NCBI GenBank assembly: GCA_018812265.1
Contig: JAHJDG010000071.1
Location: 1 to 57,256 of the forward strand
Length of the DNA: 57,256 nucleotides
Direction of reading: 5' to 3'
Source of the DNA: a bacterium
Lineage (GTDB): Bacteria > Electryoneota > RPQS01
The notes below the pieces were generated by a model, which did not search any database, was not told where the DNA came from, and worked only from the letters and a program-made list of their open reading frames with translations. Every line of letters begins with the position of its first letter. The first letter of the stretch is position 1. Below, in pieces: positions 8,638 to 17,164 of the stretch. The position numbers and the translations under genes are program-made.

Positions 8638-8672
8638 AGAAGGGGCTGTCCTTAAGCATGGGCGGCCCTTCT
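8638..8672 (+). terminator. Hairpin after the translation operon
   Basis: An AGAAGGGGCTGTCC arm pairs with GGGCGGCCCTTCT across an eight-base loop, with one bulge and two G-U pairs. No clear T-run follows, so termination strength is doubtful. It resembles the terminator at 11049-11078. Confidence 0.45.
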
Positions 8673-8708
8673 ACCTTCCGAGTGAGAATAAACGAGCCAA
8701 GACCCGCA

Positions 8709-8735
8709 GGCCGACTCGATACCTATCGGTCGGCC
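8709..8735. repeat. Dyad element related to the one at 11141-11171
   Basis: A near-perfect inverted repeat: GGCCGAC, one unpaired T, CGATA, a CC centre, TATCG, GTCGGCC. It shares CCGACTCGATAC-TAT, and matching bases after it, with the minus-strand terminator at 11141-11171. It lies in the gap before the secreted-protein genes. Confidence 0.55.
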
Positions 8736-8819
8736 CGTCTATCTCCCGAGAGAGTGGGTTCATCCAAGAAGCGGCGGAACCTCGGCAACTTCCGCGAGAG
8801 GTGCGATAAATTCACCCTA

Positions 8820-8848
8820 TTGACGAATTCCCGTGGGGGGTATATTAG
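8820..8848 (+). promoter_or_regulatory. Promoter of the 8902 secreted-protein pair
   Basis: TTGACG (8820-8825) followed by TATTAG (8843-8848) with a 17-base spacer. The local TATATT at 8841 gives only 15. The spacer contains a run of six G. The predicted start near 8856 leaves a leader of about 46 bases before ATG 8902. Confidence 0.5.
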
Positions 8849-8901
8849 GGTGAATCCACGGCCGCCATGGGCGGTCCACATCAAACGAAGAGGATATTGC
8901 C

Positions 8902-9336
8902 ATGAAACGAGCACCTTGTGTCATGCGCTTCCCCTCTTGGGGGCTGATTGTTCTGACTACATTGATGATGGTATGGTCGGCCGGGGGGCAGACATTGCCG
9001 CCCCAGCAGACCGCGATTCTTTGGGACAACCTTACCACCACCGATGCCATTTTCTACCTCGGAACCAGTGGCACCTACAAATTACATTTCACCGAGTTCC
9101 AGGACGGAATATTCCCTTCGTATCTGGTAGAATTCTGGGACACTTCCACTGGACAAATGGTGGCATTCGAATCCTTCTGGGATACCACTCCGGCCTGTCA
9201 GGGTGCCCGAACGGTGACTCTGGCGGGTGGCATCAAGTACCGGATGACGATTGAGTACGCCGTTGCCATAGGTGATCCTCCGCGACCTGGCAAGATTTGC
9301 CAAGCACGCATCTTCTACACCTGCACACCGGAATAG
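8902..9336 (+). CDS. Exported protein of unknown function (144 aa)
   Basis: An N-terminal signal peptide (hydrophobic core GLIVLTTLMMVWSAG, probable cleavage near SAGG-Q) precedes about 115 residues rich in Thr, Tyr and Trp, likely a beta-sandwich. No recognised motif. Four cysteines are present after translation start, three of them in the mature part, two near the C-terminus (K-I-C..Y-T-C). It lacks the C-terminal sorting tail of its neighbours. An AAGAGG site precedes ATG. The next gene starts 15 bases downstream, so the two are probably co-transcribed. Confidence 0.7.
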   Translation: MKRAPCVMRFPSWGLIVLTTLMMVWSAGGQTLPPQQTAILWDNLTTTDAIFYLGTSGTYKLHFTEFQDGIFPSYLVEFWDTSTGQMVAFESFWDTTPACQGARTVTLAGGIKYRMTIEYAVAIGDPPRPGKICQARIFYTCTPE

Positions 9337-9351
9337 CGAAAGGGGGCGGCC

Positions 9352-11019
9352 GTGGATTCCTTTTTTGTCATATTGCGGTCGGTTTGTGCGGTCGTTGCAG
9401 GAGTAGCTTGTACATTAACCGTGGAAGCCGAGATATTGTATGTTCCGGCTGAGTATGGAACGATCAATGGAGCCTTAGCGGCGTCGTCCGCGGGGGATAC
9501 CGTTCTAGTCGCAATAGGTTCGTATGCCGAGCATATCGTCATGCCGCCCGGTGAAAGAACTCTGGCCGGCAGCTTTCTCATAACGGGCGACACGTCGGCA
9601 ATTGAGGCAACGACACTATTGCCGGACACGACGATCAGTGCTGACAGTCAGTCCATCGTCAGCATTTTCGATGCGACCACTCAAGCCGAGCTGATCGGAT
9701 TTCTCCTTCAGGATGGGAATGGTACACGGTACAGTGCGGGCAACAACAACTATGGGGGCGCCGTGCTGCAACTCGATGGAAATGTCACGATCCGGCACTG
9801 CCTTTTTCGAAACAATGAGGCATTCATCGGCAGCGCTGTGTTTGCCGACACGGGTTTCACGCGCCTCTGCATCGAGTCCTGTGATTTCAGCCATAACACG
9901 GTTTTTCAAGGAACCGTTGCCGCTTATGGGATTGAGCTTGCCGTGCGCGGATCGCGATTCCACCATAATACGGGTCCAAAATCAATGGCAGTTTATGTGA
10001 GATATGCGAATTTTGTCTTCGAGAATTGTGTCGTTGACTCGAATCGGAACGACTATGTCGGAGGGCCCGCCGTCTGGAGCGAAGCATGTTCTTCACTCCT
10101 GATTGCTAATAGTGCTTTTCGTGCCAACTCGAGCGACACGATAGCCTCTTTTCCCGCACCCCTCTGTTTGGGCATGTACTACACTTCCGGTGTGCTGGAT
10201 AGCTGCACGTTTGAAGATAACGTGGGCATTGCCATTCCTGCTCTGAGTGTGGCGGAAGGTGACGTGCGGATCGAGAATTGTGTTTTCCGTCGCAACCGAA
10301 CGACTCAGTACGGCGCCATCGTTAGCCTTGTTCAGGAATCAATGGTTGAGTTTCGAGGCTGTCTGTTCGATGCCAATACAGCCATCCGCTGGCCGGGCGT
10401 CGCCGTGGTGGATCAAGCCAGTTTCGAGAGTTGTCGTTTTATTAATAACGTGGCCGATCGCCCCGACACCTGTGGTGTACTCTCGGGAGTCCTTTCGACA
10501 AGTGAGATTGTTGCGCACGACTGCGTATTTGAAGGTAACCGGCCGTATGCAACCTATAACTGCTATCTGCCCACACCGACATTTAACGTTCGCAACTGCT
10601 GGTGGGGGGATCCGTCGGGGCCGTTTCATGCGACGCGCAATCCGCAAGGGTTGGGCGATGCGATTTGCGGCGACAGTCTGCTCTTCGAGCCGTGGCTGCT
10701 CGAACCGCCCGCTACATCAGATGATCCGCTTGCTCCGTTCATCCCGTCGGAGTTCTCGCTGCTACGGGCCTATCCCAATCCCTTCAATTCGCAGGTGATG
10801 ATCGAGTTTACGGTGGCGCGCGCGCTTTCCGTTCGGCTGGAAGTGTTCGATCTGCTGGGCCGCCGCGTCGCGACGCTCGCCGACGGCCCGCGCGATCCGG
10901 GGATGCATCGCGTGACGTGGAACGCGGGAGATCAATCCAGCGGCATTTACTTTGCCCGTCTCGCTTCCCCCGCCATCCGTCAGAAACCGGCGACGCAGAA
11001 ACTGGTCTTGCTGAAGTGA
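9352..11019 (+). CDS. Secreted parallel beta-helix protein with C-terminal sorting tail
   Basis: A GTG start preceded by AAGGGGG gives 555 residues. A signal peptide (ILRSVCAVVAGVACTL) leads into Y-V-P-A-E-Y-G-T-I-N-G-A-L, the usual opening of right-handed beta-helix (PbH1/pectate-lyase-like) proteins. Repeated short strands with N-C-x-F/S-N-N type turns run to about residue 430. It then shows NCWWGDPSGP, common in such proteins. The last 85 residues form the FCB sorting/FlgD-like tail (AYPNPFNSQ, LLGRRVATL, SGIYFARL, KLVLLK). It is presumably a surface or secreted carbohydrate-binding or structural protein; no catalytic residues can be assigned. Confidence 0.85.
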   Translation: MDSFFVILRSVCAVVAGVACTLTVEAEILYVPAEYGTINGALAASSAGDTVLVAIGSYAEHIVMPPGERTLAGSFLITGDTSAIEATTLLPDTTISADSQSIVSIFDATTQAELIGFLLQDGNGTRYSAGNNNYGGAVLQLDGNVTIRHCLFRNNEAFIGSAVFADTGFTRLCIESCDFSHNTVFQGTVAAYGIELAVRGSRFHHNTGPKSMAVYVRYANFVFENCVVDSNRNDYVGGPAVWSEACSSLLIANSAFRANSSDTIASFPAPLCLGMYYTSGVLDSCTFEDNVGIAIPALSVAEGDVRIENCVFRRNRTTQYGAIVSLVQESMVEFRGCLFDANTAIRWPGVAVVDQASFESCRFINNVADRPDTCGVLSGVLSTSEIVAHDCVFEGNRPYATYNCYLPTPTFNVRNCWWGDPSGPFHATRNPQGLGDAICGDSLLFEPWLLEPPATSDDPLAPFIPSEFSLLRAYPNPFNSQVMIEFTVARALSVRLEVFDLLGRRVATLADGPRDPGMHRVTWNAGDQSSGIYFARLASPAIRQKPATQKLVLLK

Positions 11020-11048
11020 CCGGGACAGCGGGCAGTGGAAAACAATCC

Positions 11049-11078
11049 GGAGCCGTCCCATGAGTATGGGGCGGCTCC
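11049..11078 (+). terminator. Intrinsic terminator after the beta-helix gene
   Basis: An 11-bp stem GGAGCCGTCCC / GGGGCGGCTCC (one G-U) with an eight-base loop, followed by TTCAATT. It is 30 bases after the stop. Confidence 0.75.
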
Positions 11079-11140
11079 TTCAATTGAACATCAGAGTGAA
11101 GTGAGTGATCCGTGACGAGCAGATGGCCGGAAAAGAGAAA

Positions 11141-11171
11141 GGGACCGACTCGATACTTATGAGTCAGCCCC
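11141..11171 (-). terminator. Intrinsic terminator of the C25-like gene
   Basis: On the minus strand, GGGGCTGACTC and GAGTCGGTCCC form an 11-bp stem with two G-U pairs, followed by TTTCTCTTTTC. Read on the plus strand, the same arms have two mismatches, so it serves the minus-strand gene. It shares sequence with the dyad at 8709-8735. Confidence 0.7.
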
Positions 11172-11199
11172 TTCGCGCTTATCAGAATTGCAGCGTTCG

Positions 11200-14100
11200 C
11201 TACTTGAGCAGCATCAGCTTCCGCGTTTGATGGAACGAGCCGCTCTCGATGCGATAGAGATACAGTCCGCTGGGCAAGTCGTTCATCTGAAGCTGAACCT
11301 GATGCGATCCCGCCGCGTGGAACTCGCTGATCGGCACGGATACCTCTTGACCGAGTACGTTAAACACCTGCAATCGCACCCAACCCGGTTGAGCGAGGTC
11401 ATAGCGGATCGTGGTTGTGGCATTGAACGGATTGGGCTGATTCTGGTAGAGCGCGTAGGTTACGGGAGCCGGCTGCGGCTCGCCCGCCGGCAAGGCGACC
11501 GTGAGACTCACCGGCAACGTAATCGGGCCGCTCGCCGTGTTGTTGGTCAGGGTCAGATCCACCCGGTACACGTCGTCACGGAGCGCGCCGGCATCAAAGG
11601 CAATTTCAATCTCCCGCGACGTCCCGCCCAGAACCGAGCCGAACATGGGCGTGATCGCAATCCAGGTGGTGTTGAAATCCAGTTCCCAGATCGCGAGGCG
11701 ATCGCTGCTCGAGTTCTGCATGATGCCGCCGAACACCAGCAGCGTGCTGTTCCAACGCGGAGTAACCGTGCAGCCCCCCGCGCGATCCCCGGGCTCGCGA
11801 TTCAAGGTCACCACCAATTGACCATCGCCGTTTTGCGGATGGAAACGGCTGACCAGTGCGAATTCACTGGTAATGGTGTGTCCGAAGACATAGAGATCAT
11901 AGCCGATCGGATCGGCCGGATTCCAAGCCAGTCCGGTGGTTCGGTGAGTTGCCGGAAAACGGCGAATCGTCTCGCCGTGGCGATTGATCTCGAAGATATC
12001 GGAGGCATAGTCGGCGACCCAGAAATGATCGGTTTGCGGATCATGGGCGATTGCCCGCGCGGGATCGAGCGGGGTGGGAATCGTATCGCGCACGACGCCC
12101 GTCAGGTCCACTCCGATGATGGCGGGTCCGCTGGAACCGTAGAGATACGTTCCATCAAAGGCCATGTCCATCCAGCCGTATTCATTTCCCGCCGGCTGAG
12201 GAAGAGCGTCCACGAAATTACCGTCCAGATCGAAGCGATAGAGTTTTGGAACACCTTCCGTTCCGGTTCCCGTCACCCACCAGTAGTCCCCCGCCAGCTC
12301 GCAACCTTGAATCATCACATCTCCGGTGGCCGCGGTTGCATCAAACCCGTCCAGATACGTCCACCAGTCGTCGGGACCTCGCTGCGGTGCGTAGGCCACG
12401 TGAATTTCATAGTCGAGTGCTCCGTTGCCGTTATTGATGATCTCGAAGAAGGCTTCGGGCGGATCATTGGGCAACCGGATGTCAATGTGCTCGACCGATA
12501 CCTCGATTTCGGGGTGCAGCATGGCGAAGTTGACCTCCTGCACACTGTCTTGCTCGATCACGAGATTCGTGACGATGCCTTCATTGTAGCCGATGGCGCG
12601 CGCCCGCATCGTGTAGGTCCCGATCATGACGCTCGAAAGGCTATACGTCCCCTGCGCATCGGTCGTATCGGAGTACGCTTCTCCGTCCAGAGTGAGGATC
12701 GCTCCCACGACCGGCAGTTCCGTGGCGGCATCGGTCACCGTTCCCGTGATCGTACCGAACGCCGAGCGACCTTCGGTGGTGTATACAACGCAGCGGCCCG
12801 ACGACAGAGACGCCGCGCCCGGGGCAGCCGCGTTGTTGAAACGATACGAAAGTCCCACCAAACCGCCGGGAGCCTGAATCCCCACCGTCGAATAATGCAC
12901 ATCATGGCTGCCGCCGATCATCTCCGTCACTTGCTGATACTGCACGATGATGATTCCGTTGCCGTCGGTCGTCGGGTAATGCTCCGGATCGAGCAGGATG
13001 ATCTCGAAATCCTGCAGGGACGACTGGAAAGCGCCGACGGCTTTCCACTGTACGATATAGCGATGGTTCGCCGCATCGTAGTACTCCCAGACTCCGCGGC
13101 CGCTCCCCGAGGTCGCCAGATCGTCCCAGAAGGGAGCGATCATCGCATCGGGAGCCTGCTGTCCCGGAATCGGATAGTTGCGGAACATATCGAGTTCATG
13201 CTGATCCCCAAAGGCGGCCCAACCATTGGAGCAAATCGTAATCTGACCGTATTCCACACCATAGAACATGAACGGAAACGGGAGCGAGCGAACCGTTGAA
13301 TATGTCGTCGCACCCGGTTGTTGTTCCCCCGGATCGTTCAGGTTCAGATTCAAGCCACTACCGGTGATCGGAACGTAGCTGAAAGACCGGGAGTGTTCAT
13401 AGTTGATATCGGTGTTATCATAGGCGTAATAGCCGTAGGCGTCGGGTCCGGTCGGATCGGTGGATTGCCGATTGCCCAGCGGGACTACGAACACAACGCT
13501 ATCCACATGGCCGTTATCCGACGTGAGCACAAGCAGCATCTCAGCGGGAAAACCCGGATAAGAAAGCGGATTGGCAGCCACCAGAAATCCGGTTCCGGCA
13601 CTGGTGCCGCTTCCCCCGGGCGGAATCGTCCCGAACGTTGCCGTGGTTCCCAGCACGGAAACGTAGCTCGTTCGGGAATGCAGCACTCCGGTGGCATTGC
13701 CGAGAGTCAGATCTCCGACATTCTGTATGGTCACGCGCAGGTTGGTCGTCTCGCCGGGTTCCAGATAGGAATCCCCGTCGCCGCCCTGCACCTGATAGTT
13801 AGAGAAGACCGCTTCCCCGGCGGCACAGATGAGCCGCAGCGTGCTGTGCGTCGTGCGCGCCGCCGAAGTCAGCGCGATCGTCAGGAACACCCGCTCATTG
13901 TTCCGAATCGTCGGAGCCGATAAAAACCGAAATGGACTGTTCCCCAGTGCCGAATCGCCGGGCGCGATATCGGGAAACACGGCGGTGCCGGTGACGACAG
14001 TGACTCGGGGAAGGGTAGTCGTCAGCACGCCTGAAAGTTGACGGGCGGTGTCCGTCTGTCCGAAGTTTCCGATATACGTAGACAGATCAATCGTTTCGCC

Positions 14101-16170
14101 CGGGTTCAGGATTCCGTCCCCATTCCCTGAGCTGCCGTTCAGGTTGTCGTCGTCGAGCAAATAGCTTGACAACGTCGCCATTTCGGTGGCGTTGACGCAG
14201 CTAATATTGGCCAGATACGGCTTATGATTCCGTTTGCTCACCGTGAGCGTCAGCGTGCCTTCGGTGTCCACGCGAACCGGAACGTCGGCGAAACCGAACT
14301 CGTCGGTGAGGACGCGCTCATAGGTCTCGTCGCCCTTCCACAGCACGACCAGCGCATCGCGGATCGGTTGGCCGGTTTGAGCATTCGTCACTTGCGGGCG
14401 AATACGACGAGCACCGACGTTCACGGTTCCGGGGTGCGTCACGTTCATAACGACCGGCGGCTGGGTCCACAGGGCCAGCGCCGGATCGCCCATGAGGTTG
14501 TTCCAGCGGACGAAGTTGGTCGCATTCCCATCGTACGGAAAGGCTTCGAAGAGCTGCGCCTTGGCGCCCGCCAGAGCCGTACCAATGTGCTCGACTCCGA
14601 GATTGCAGATATTGTATACCAGCCCGCCCGCCACCGTATTGTTGTAGTGGACCCACGTGCTCGTCGTGGCGGTGCCGATCCCGCATACGGCTCCCTTGAG
14701 CGCTCCGGGTGTGCCGGCCAACACCCACGATTCGGAAAGACAAGGCCCGCTGGTGCTGTTGAAATCGCCCGTTCCGCAAGTGATCGTCAGAGACACCGGC
14801 AGTTTCGAGCCGTTGTTCGTTCCGTTGGGCGCACTGCTGCTCATTTCGTTCACGACCGTTCCTCGCCACAGGAAATAGGTCACTCCCTCGTTCAGACGAT
14901 TGGCAATCAACGTATTGTTTACCTGATTGCTGCCGTGAGTGGAGATGCGGACGTCGCTGATTCCGGTGTGATTCACGAATTGTCGCCCGCACCACAGCAT
15001 CGTGACGTGGTTCGAGGTAATGTCATAGCCTTCGCCGGCGTAGAGGAACGCGCGGGTGAACCATGACGGATTATCCATATACGGTTCCCGTTCATAGGCC
15101 GTGATCTTGGCGAAGATCAGCCGGAACTGTGAACCGCTGGAAGCCGGCAGTCGTCCCACCGCCACGTCCTCGAGATGATCGCCGGTCAGGTCGGCGAAGT
15201 AGTGGTCGTATTCGGAAGAGTGTGTGGGAAGTCCCACCGCCGAGTTCGGGTCTCCCAGGATACAAACGAACTCCAGGGGCGGATCGGCGCTATTGTTGGC
15301 TGCAACGATCGCCGAACGCATCGAGTTATAAGTCCAATTCGACCGGGAATCAATCGTCACGTCATAGCCCACCCGTCGCCGCCACGTAGCCATGCTGTCC
15401 GCATACTGCTGAGAGGTTGTGTCACCCTTGCAGAGGATGAGATAGGTTCCCGGCGTATCCGTGACCTCATCCAGCGCGCTTTCGTCAAGGTTCGAGATCA
15501 GGCTGCGATAGAGGGGCGCGAACACGCGCGATGGCCGTCGCGTACTCATCAGCTCGTTTTCTCCCGGCTCATCCGTAGCCACCAGATCCACTTCCACGTT
15601 CCGGCAGATGCGCGCCTGCCGGGTCATCGGGTTCACCTGCACCGGACAGATCGTGACCGCCACCACCCGAAAATCGCGGAAAACCATCGGCGGTCCGACA
15701 AAAATCGGTTGTTCGGGGTACCATGCGTCTGTGTGGTAGATGCTCGGGTCTTCTTCCCGGCGCCGATTGAGATCAGCCTTTTCGACCTGCAGCGGCAGCG
15801 GATACACGTCTGTCACTGTTTCCCATTCCAAGGTCCGAATTTCCGGCACGACCGAGCCCGTATTGGGAATGTGGTAGAGCCGGGTCACATGGGGGATGGC
15901 GGGCGCCCCCTCGCGACACAAGAACGGCTCTCCCGGGAGTGTAAACACTTGATATGCGCGAAAATCCACGAACGTGTCCCGAATGGCGACGGGCGAGTCG
16001 TGGAGGGCAATCGCTGTTCGTTCCGGGCCGGTTGAACTGATCTCGAGAGGGCTATCTACCCGCGAGAAGCCGAGATCACCGGGAAGTCCGTCGGTAGACG
16101 CCGCGATCATCGTGACAGTGCCGGAAAGGCAAATCAGGCAGAAAAGCAGCGCACGGATAGGTTGTTGCAT
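11200..16170 (-). CDS. Large secreted C25 (gingipain)-like protein with sorting tail
   Basis: About 1656 residues from the ATG at 16170, chosen because it opens directly on a signal peptide (RALLFCLICLSGTVTMIAAS). The in-frame ATG at 16290 would bury it. After a propeptide-like region, residues of about 240-600 look like a C25 peptidase: GTYLILCKGD, ILGDPNSAVGLP, EDVAVGRLPAS, then SLTITCGTGDF with the candidate nucleophile Cys465. Where gingipains have Gly-His before the cysteine, this reads WRGT (residues 435-438), so the His is missing. Downstream come Ig-like and GDGILNPGET domains, a carboxypeptidase-regulatory-like repeat (GTITGTVTDA), a probable propeller or NHL-like region and the tail QPNPFNATTTIRYDL..KLMLLK. 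It is probably a surface protein; peptidase activity is uncertain. Confidence 0.82.
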   Translation of the reverse strand: MQQPIRALLFCLICLSGTVTMIAASTDGLPGDLGFSRVDSPLEISSTGPERTAIALHDSPVAIRDTFVDFRAYQVFTLPGEPFLCREGAPAIPHVTRLYHIPNTGSVVPEIRTLEWETVTDVYPLPLQVEKADLNRRREEDPSIYHTDAWYPEQPIFVGPPMVFRDFRVVAVTICPVQVNPMTRQARICRNVEVDLVATDEPGENELMSTRRPSRVFAPLYRSLISNLDESALDEVTDTPGTYLILCKGDTTSQQYADSMATWRRRVGYDVTIDSRSNWTYNSMRSAIVAANNSADPPLEFVCILGDPNSAVGLPTHSSEYDHYFADLTGDHLEDVAVGRLPASSGSQFRLIFAKITAYEREPYMDNPSWFTRAFLYAGEGYDITSNHVTMLWCGRQFVNHTGISDVRISTHGSNQVNNTLIANRLNEGVTYFLWRGTVVNEMSSSAPNGTNNGSKLPVSLTITCGTGDFNSTSGPCLSESWVLAGTPGALKGAVCGIGTATTSTWVHYNNTVAGGLVYNICNLGVEHIGTALAGAKAQLFEAFPYDGNATNFVRWNNLMGDPALALWTQPPVVMNVTHPGTVNVGARRIRPQVTNAQTGQPIRDALVVLWKGDETYERVLTDEFGFADVPVRVDTEGTLTLTVSKRNHKPYLANISCVNATEMATLSSYLLDDDNLNGSSGNGDGILNPGETIDLSTYIGNFGQTDTARQLSGVLTTTLPRVTVVTGTAVFPDIAPGDSALGNSPFRFLSAPTIRNNERVFLTIALTSAARTTHSTLRLICAAGEAVFSNYQVQGGDGDSYLEPGETTNLRVTIQNVGDLTLGNATGVLHSRTSYVSVLGTTATFGTIPPGGSGTSAGTGFLVAANPLSYPGFPAEMLLVLTSDNGHVDSVVFVVPLGNRQSTDPTGPDAYGYYAYDNTDINYEHSRSFSYVPITGSGLNLNLNDPGEQQPGATTYSTVRSLPFPFMFYGVEYGQITICSNGWAAFGDQHELDMFRNYPIPGQQAPDAMIAPFWDDLATSGSGRGVWEYYDAANHRYIVQWKAVGAFQSSLQDFEIILLDPEHYPTTDGNGIIIVQYQQVTEMIGGSHDVHYSTVGIQAPGGLVGLSYRFNNAAAPGAASLSSGRCVVYTTEGRSAFGTITGTVTDAATELPVVGAILTLDGEAYSDTTDAQGTYSLSSVMIGTYTMRARAIGYNEGIVTNLVIEQDSVQEVNFAMLHPEIEVSVEHIDIRLPNDPPEAFFEIINNGNGALDYEIHVAYAPQRGPDDWWTYLDGFDATAATGDVMIQGCELAGDYWWVTGTGTEGVPKLYRFDLDGNFVDALPQPAGNEYGWMDMAFDGTYLYGSSGPAIIGVDLTGVVRDTIPTPLDPARAIAHDPQTDHFWVADYASDIFEINRHGETIRRFPATHRTTGLAWNPADPIGYDLYVFGHTITSEFALVSRFHPQNGDGQLVVTLNREPGDRAGGCTVTPRWNSTLLVFGGIMQNSSSDRLAIWELDFNTTWIAITPMFGSVLGGTSREIEIAFDAGALRDDVYRVDLTLTNNTASGPITLPVSLTVALPAGEPQPAPVTYALYQNQPNPFNATTTIRYDLAQPGWVRLQVFNVLGQEVSVPISEFHAAGSHQVQLQMNDLPSGLYLYRIESGSFHQTRKLMLLK

Positions 16171-16408
16171 GGGAAGAAACCGAGGTGGAAGTGTAAAATC
16201 GGGAATAGTGACTTTAGAGCGTTCGAGTTGCCGAAAGCAAATATCCGGCCTGAGTTGATCTATGAGAAATCCCCAATAAAACAAATACATGGGGGTTCAC
16301 CTGCCGCCACACCCCACGCATATCGTGCGCAATACGTGCATCGGATGCGCAAGGATTGACTGGCGGGAAACGTTGCCTGTTGGGAGATATTCGATTATAT
16401 TGCCATAG
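16171..16408. other. Gap between the C25-like gene and the SDR
   Basis: Holds the leader of the C25-like gene. An alternative in-frame ATG at 16290 has AGGTGA upstream. A TATAAT-like hexamer occurs on the minus strand near 16395, but no matching -35 element is seen. No other gene is supported. Confidence 0.4.
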
Positions 16409-17164
16409 TCAGACCCAAAGGCCGCCGTGGATGTTGAAAACAGCGCCATTCACATAGGCTCCCCGGTCGGACACCAGAAACAGGACGGCATCGGCGACGT
16501 TGGCCGGAGTGCCGATTTTTCGGAGAGGCACTTCGTGCGGCATCCACTCCCGCATGCGGGGGGTCATGGAGTCGTTTTCGATGAAGCCGGGATTCACCAC
16601 GTTCACCCGGATACCCTGGGGGCCAAGGTCGCGGGCCAGAGTCAGGGCAAGGATGACCACCCCGGTTTTGGCGATGGAGTAGGCACAGGTCTCGCTCTGT
16701 GAGCCGACACGCTCGGCGTTGGGCGCCCCGATGAAGACTATCGAACCGCCCATTTCGCCGCGGTCAATGAGTGGCGCAGCCTCGCGAGCGACCTGAAACG
16801 CGCTGGTGAGATTGGCCTCGATCATGAGTCGCCACTCTTCCACCGACATTTTCAGGATCCGCCGTACGAAAAACGGTCCGACGTTGTTCACGAGGATGTC
16901 GAGACGTCCGAACTCAGCGGTGATCGTCTCGAACATGGCGTGGACCTGAGCTCCGTCGCAAACGTCCGCCTTGGCCAGAAGGCAGCGGTGGCCCATGCCC
17001 TTCACCCAATCCGCGACTTCGTGTGCAGCATCCTCTCGTTCCAGATAGTTAATGACGACATCGGCGCCGGCCTGAGCGAGCTTCAGGGCTATCCCTCTTC
17101 CGATCCCGCGCGCTCCGCCGGTGACCAGCGCGACCTTTCCATCCAGTTCAGCAGGTGGTATCAT
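16409..17164 (-). CDS. Short-chain dehydrogenase/reductase (FabG-like SDR)
   Basis: A 251-residue classical SDR: the cofactor-binding VALVTGGARGIGRG, the NNVG structural motif, the catalytic pair Tyr162 and Lys166 in AYSIAK, and the C-terminal NVVNPGFIEND. In FabG the catalytic serine lies in I-G-S about 13 residues before the Tyr. Here the aligned residue appears to be Ala147 (FIGAPN), with a two-residue insertion, so activity or substrate may differ. The substrate is unknown. A good GAGGG site precedes the start. The ATG lies in a CATG that also contains the start codon of the divergent hydrolase gene. Confidence 0.88.
   Translation of the reverse strand: MIPPAELDGKVALVTGGARGIGRGIALKLAQAGADVVINYLEREDAAHEVADWVKGMGHRCLLAKADVCDGAQVHAMFETITAEFGRLDILVNNVGPFFVRRILKMSVEEWRLMIEANLTSAFQVAREAAPLIDRGEMGGSIVFIGAPNAERVGSQSETCAYSIAKTGVVILALTLARDLGPQGIRVNVVNPGFIENDSMTPRMREWMPHEVPLRKIGTPANVADAVLFLVSDRGAYVNGAVFNIHGGLWV

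Noticed and set aside
11188-13299. Long open frame on the plus strand opposite the C25-like gene
   Set aside because: It reads as Arg/His-rich low-complexity sequence without domains, and the minus-strand gene has signal peptide, domains and sorting tail. It is a GC-rich antisense shadow.
16369-16397. Plus-strand TTGCCT - 17 - TATATT promoter-like match
   Set aside because: Good hexamers and spacing, but no plus-strand gene follows; the SDR gene is read on the other strand. Probably chance or antisense transcription.
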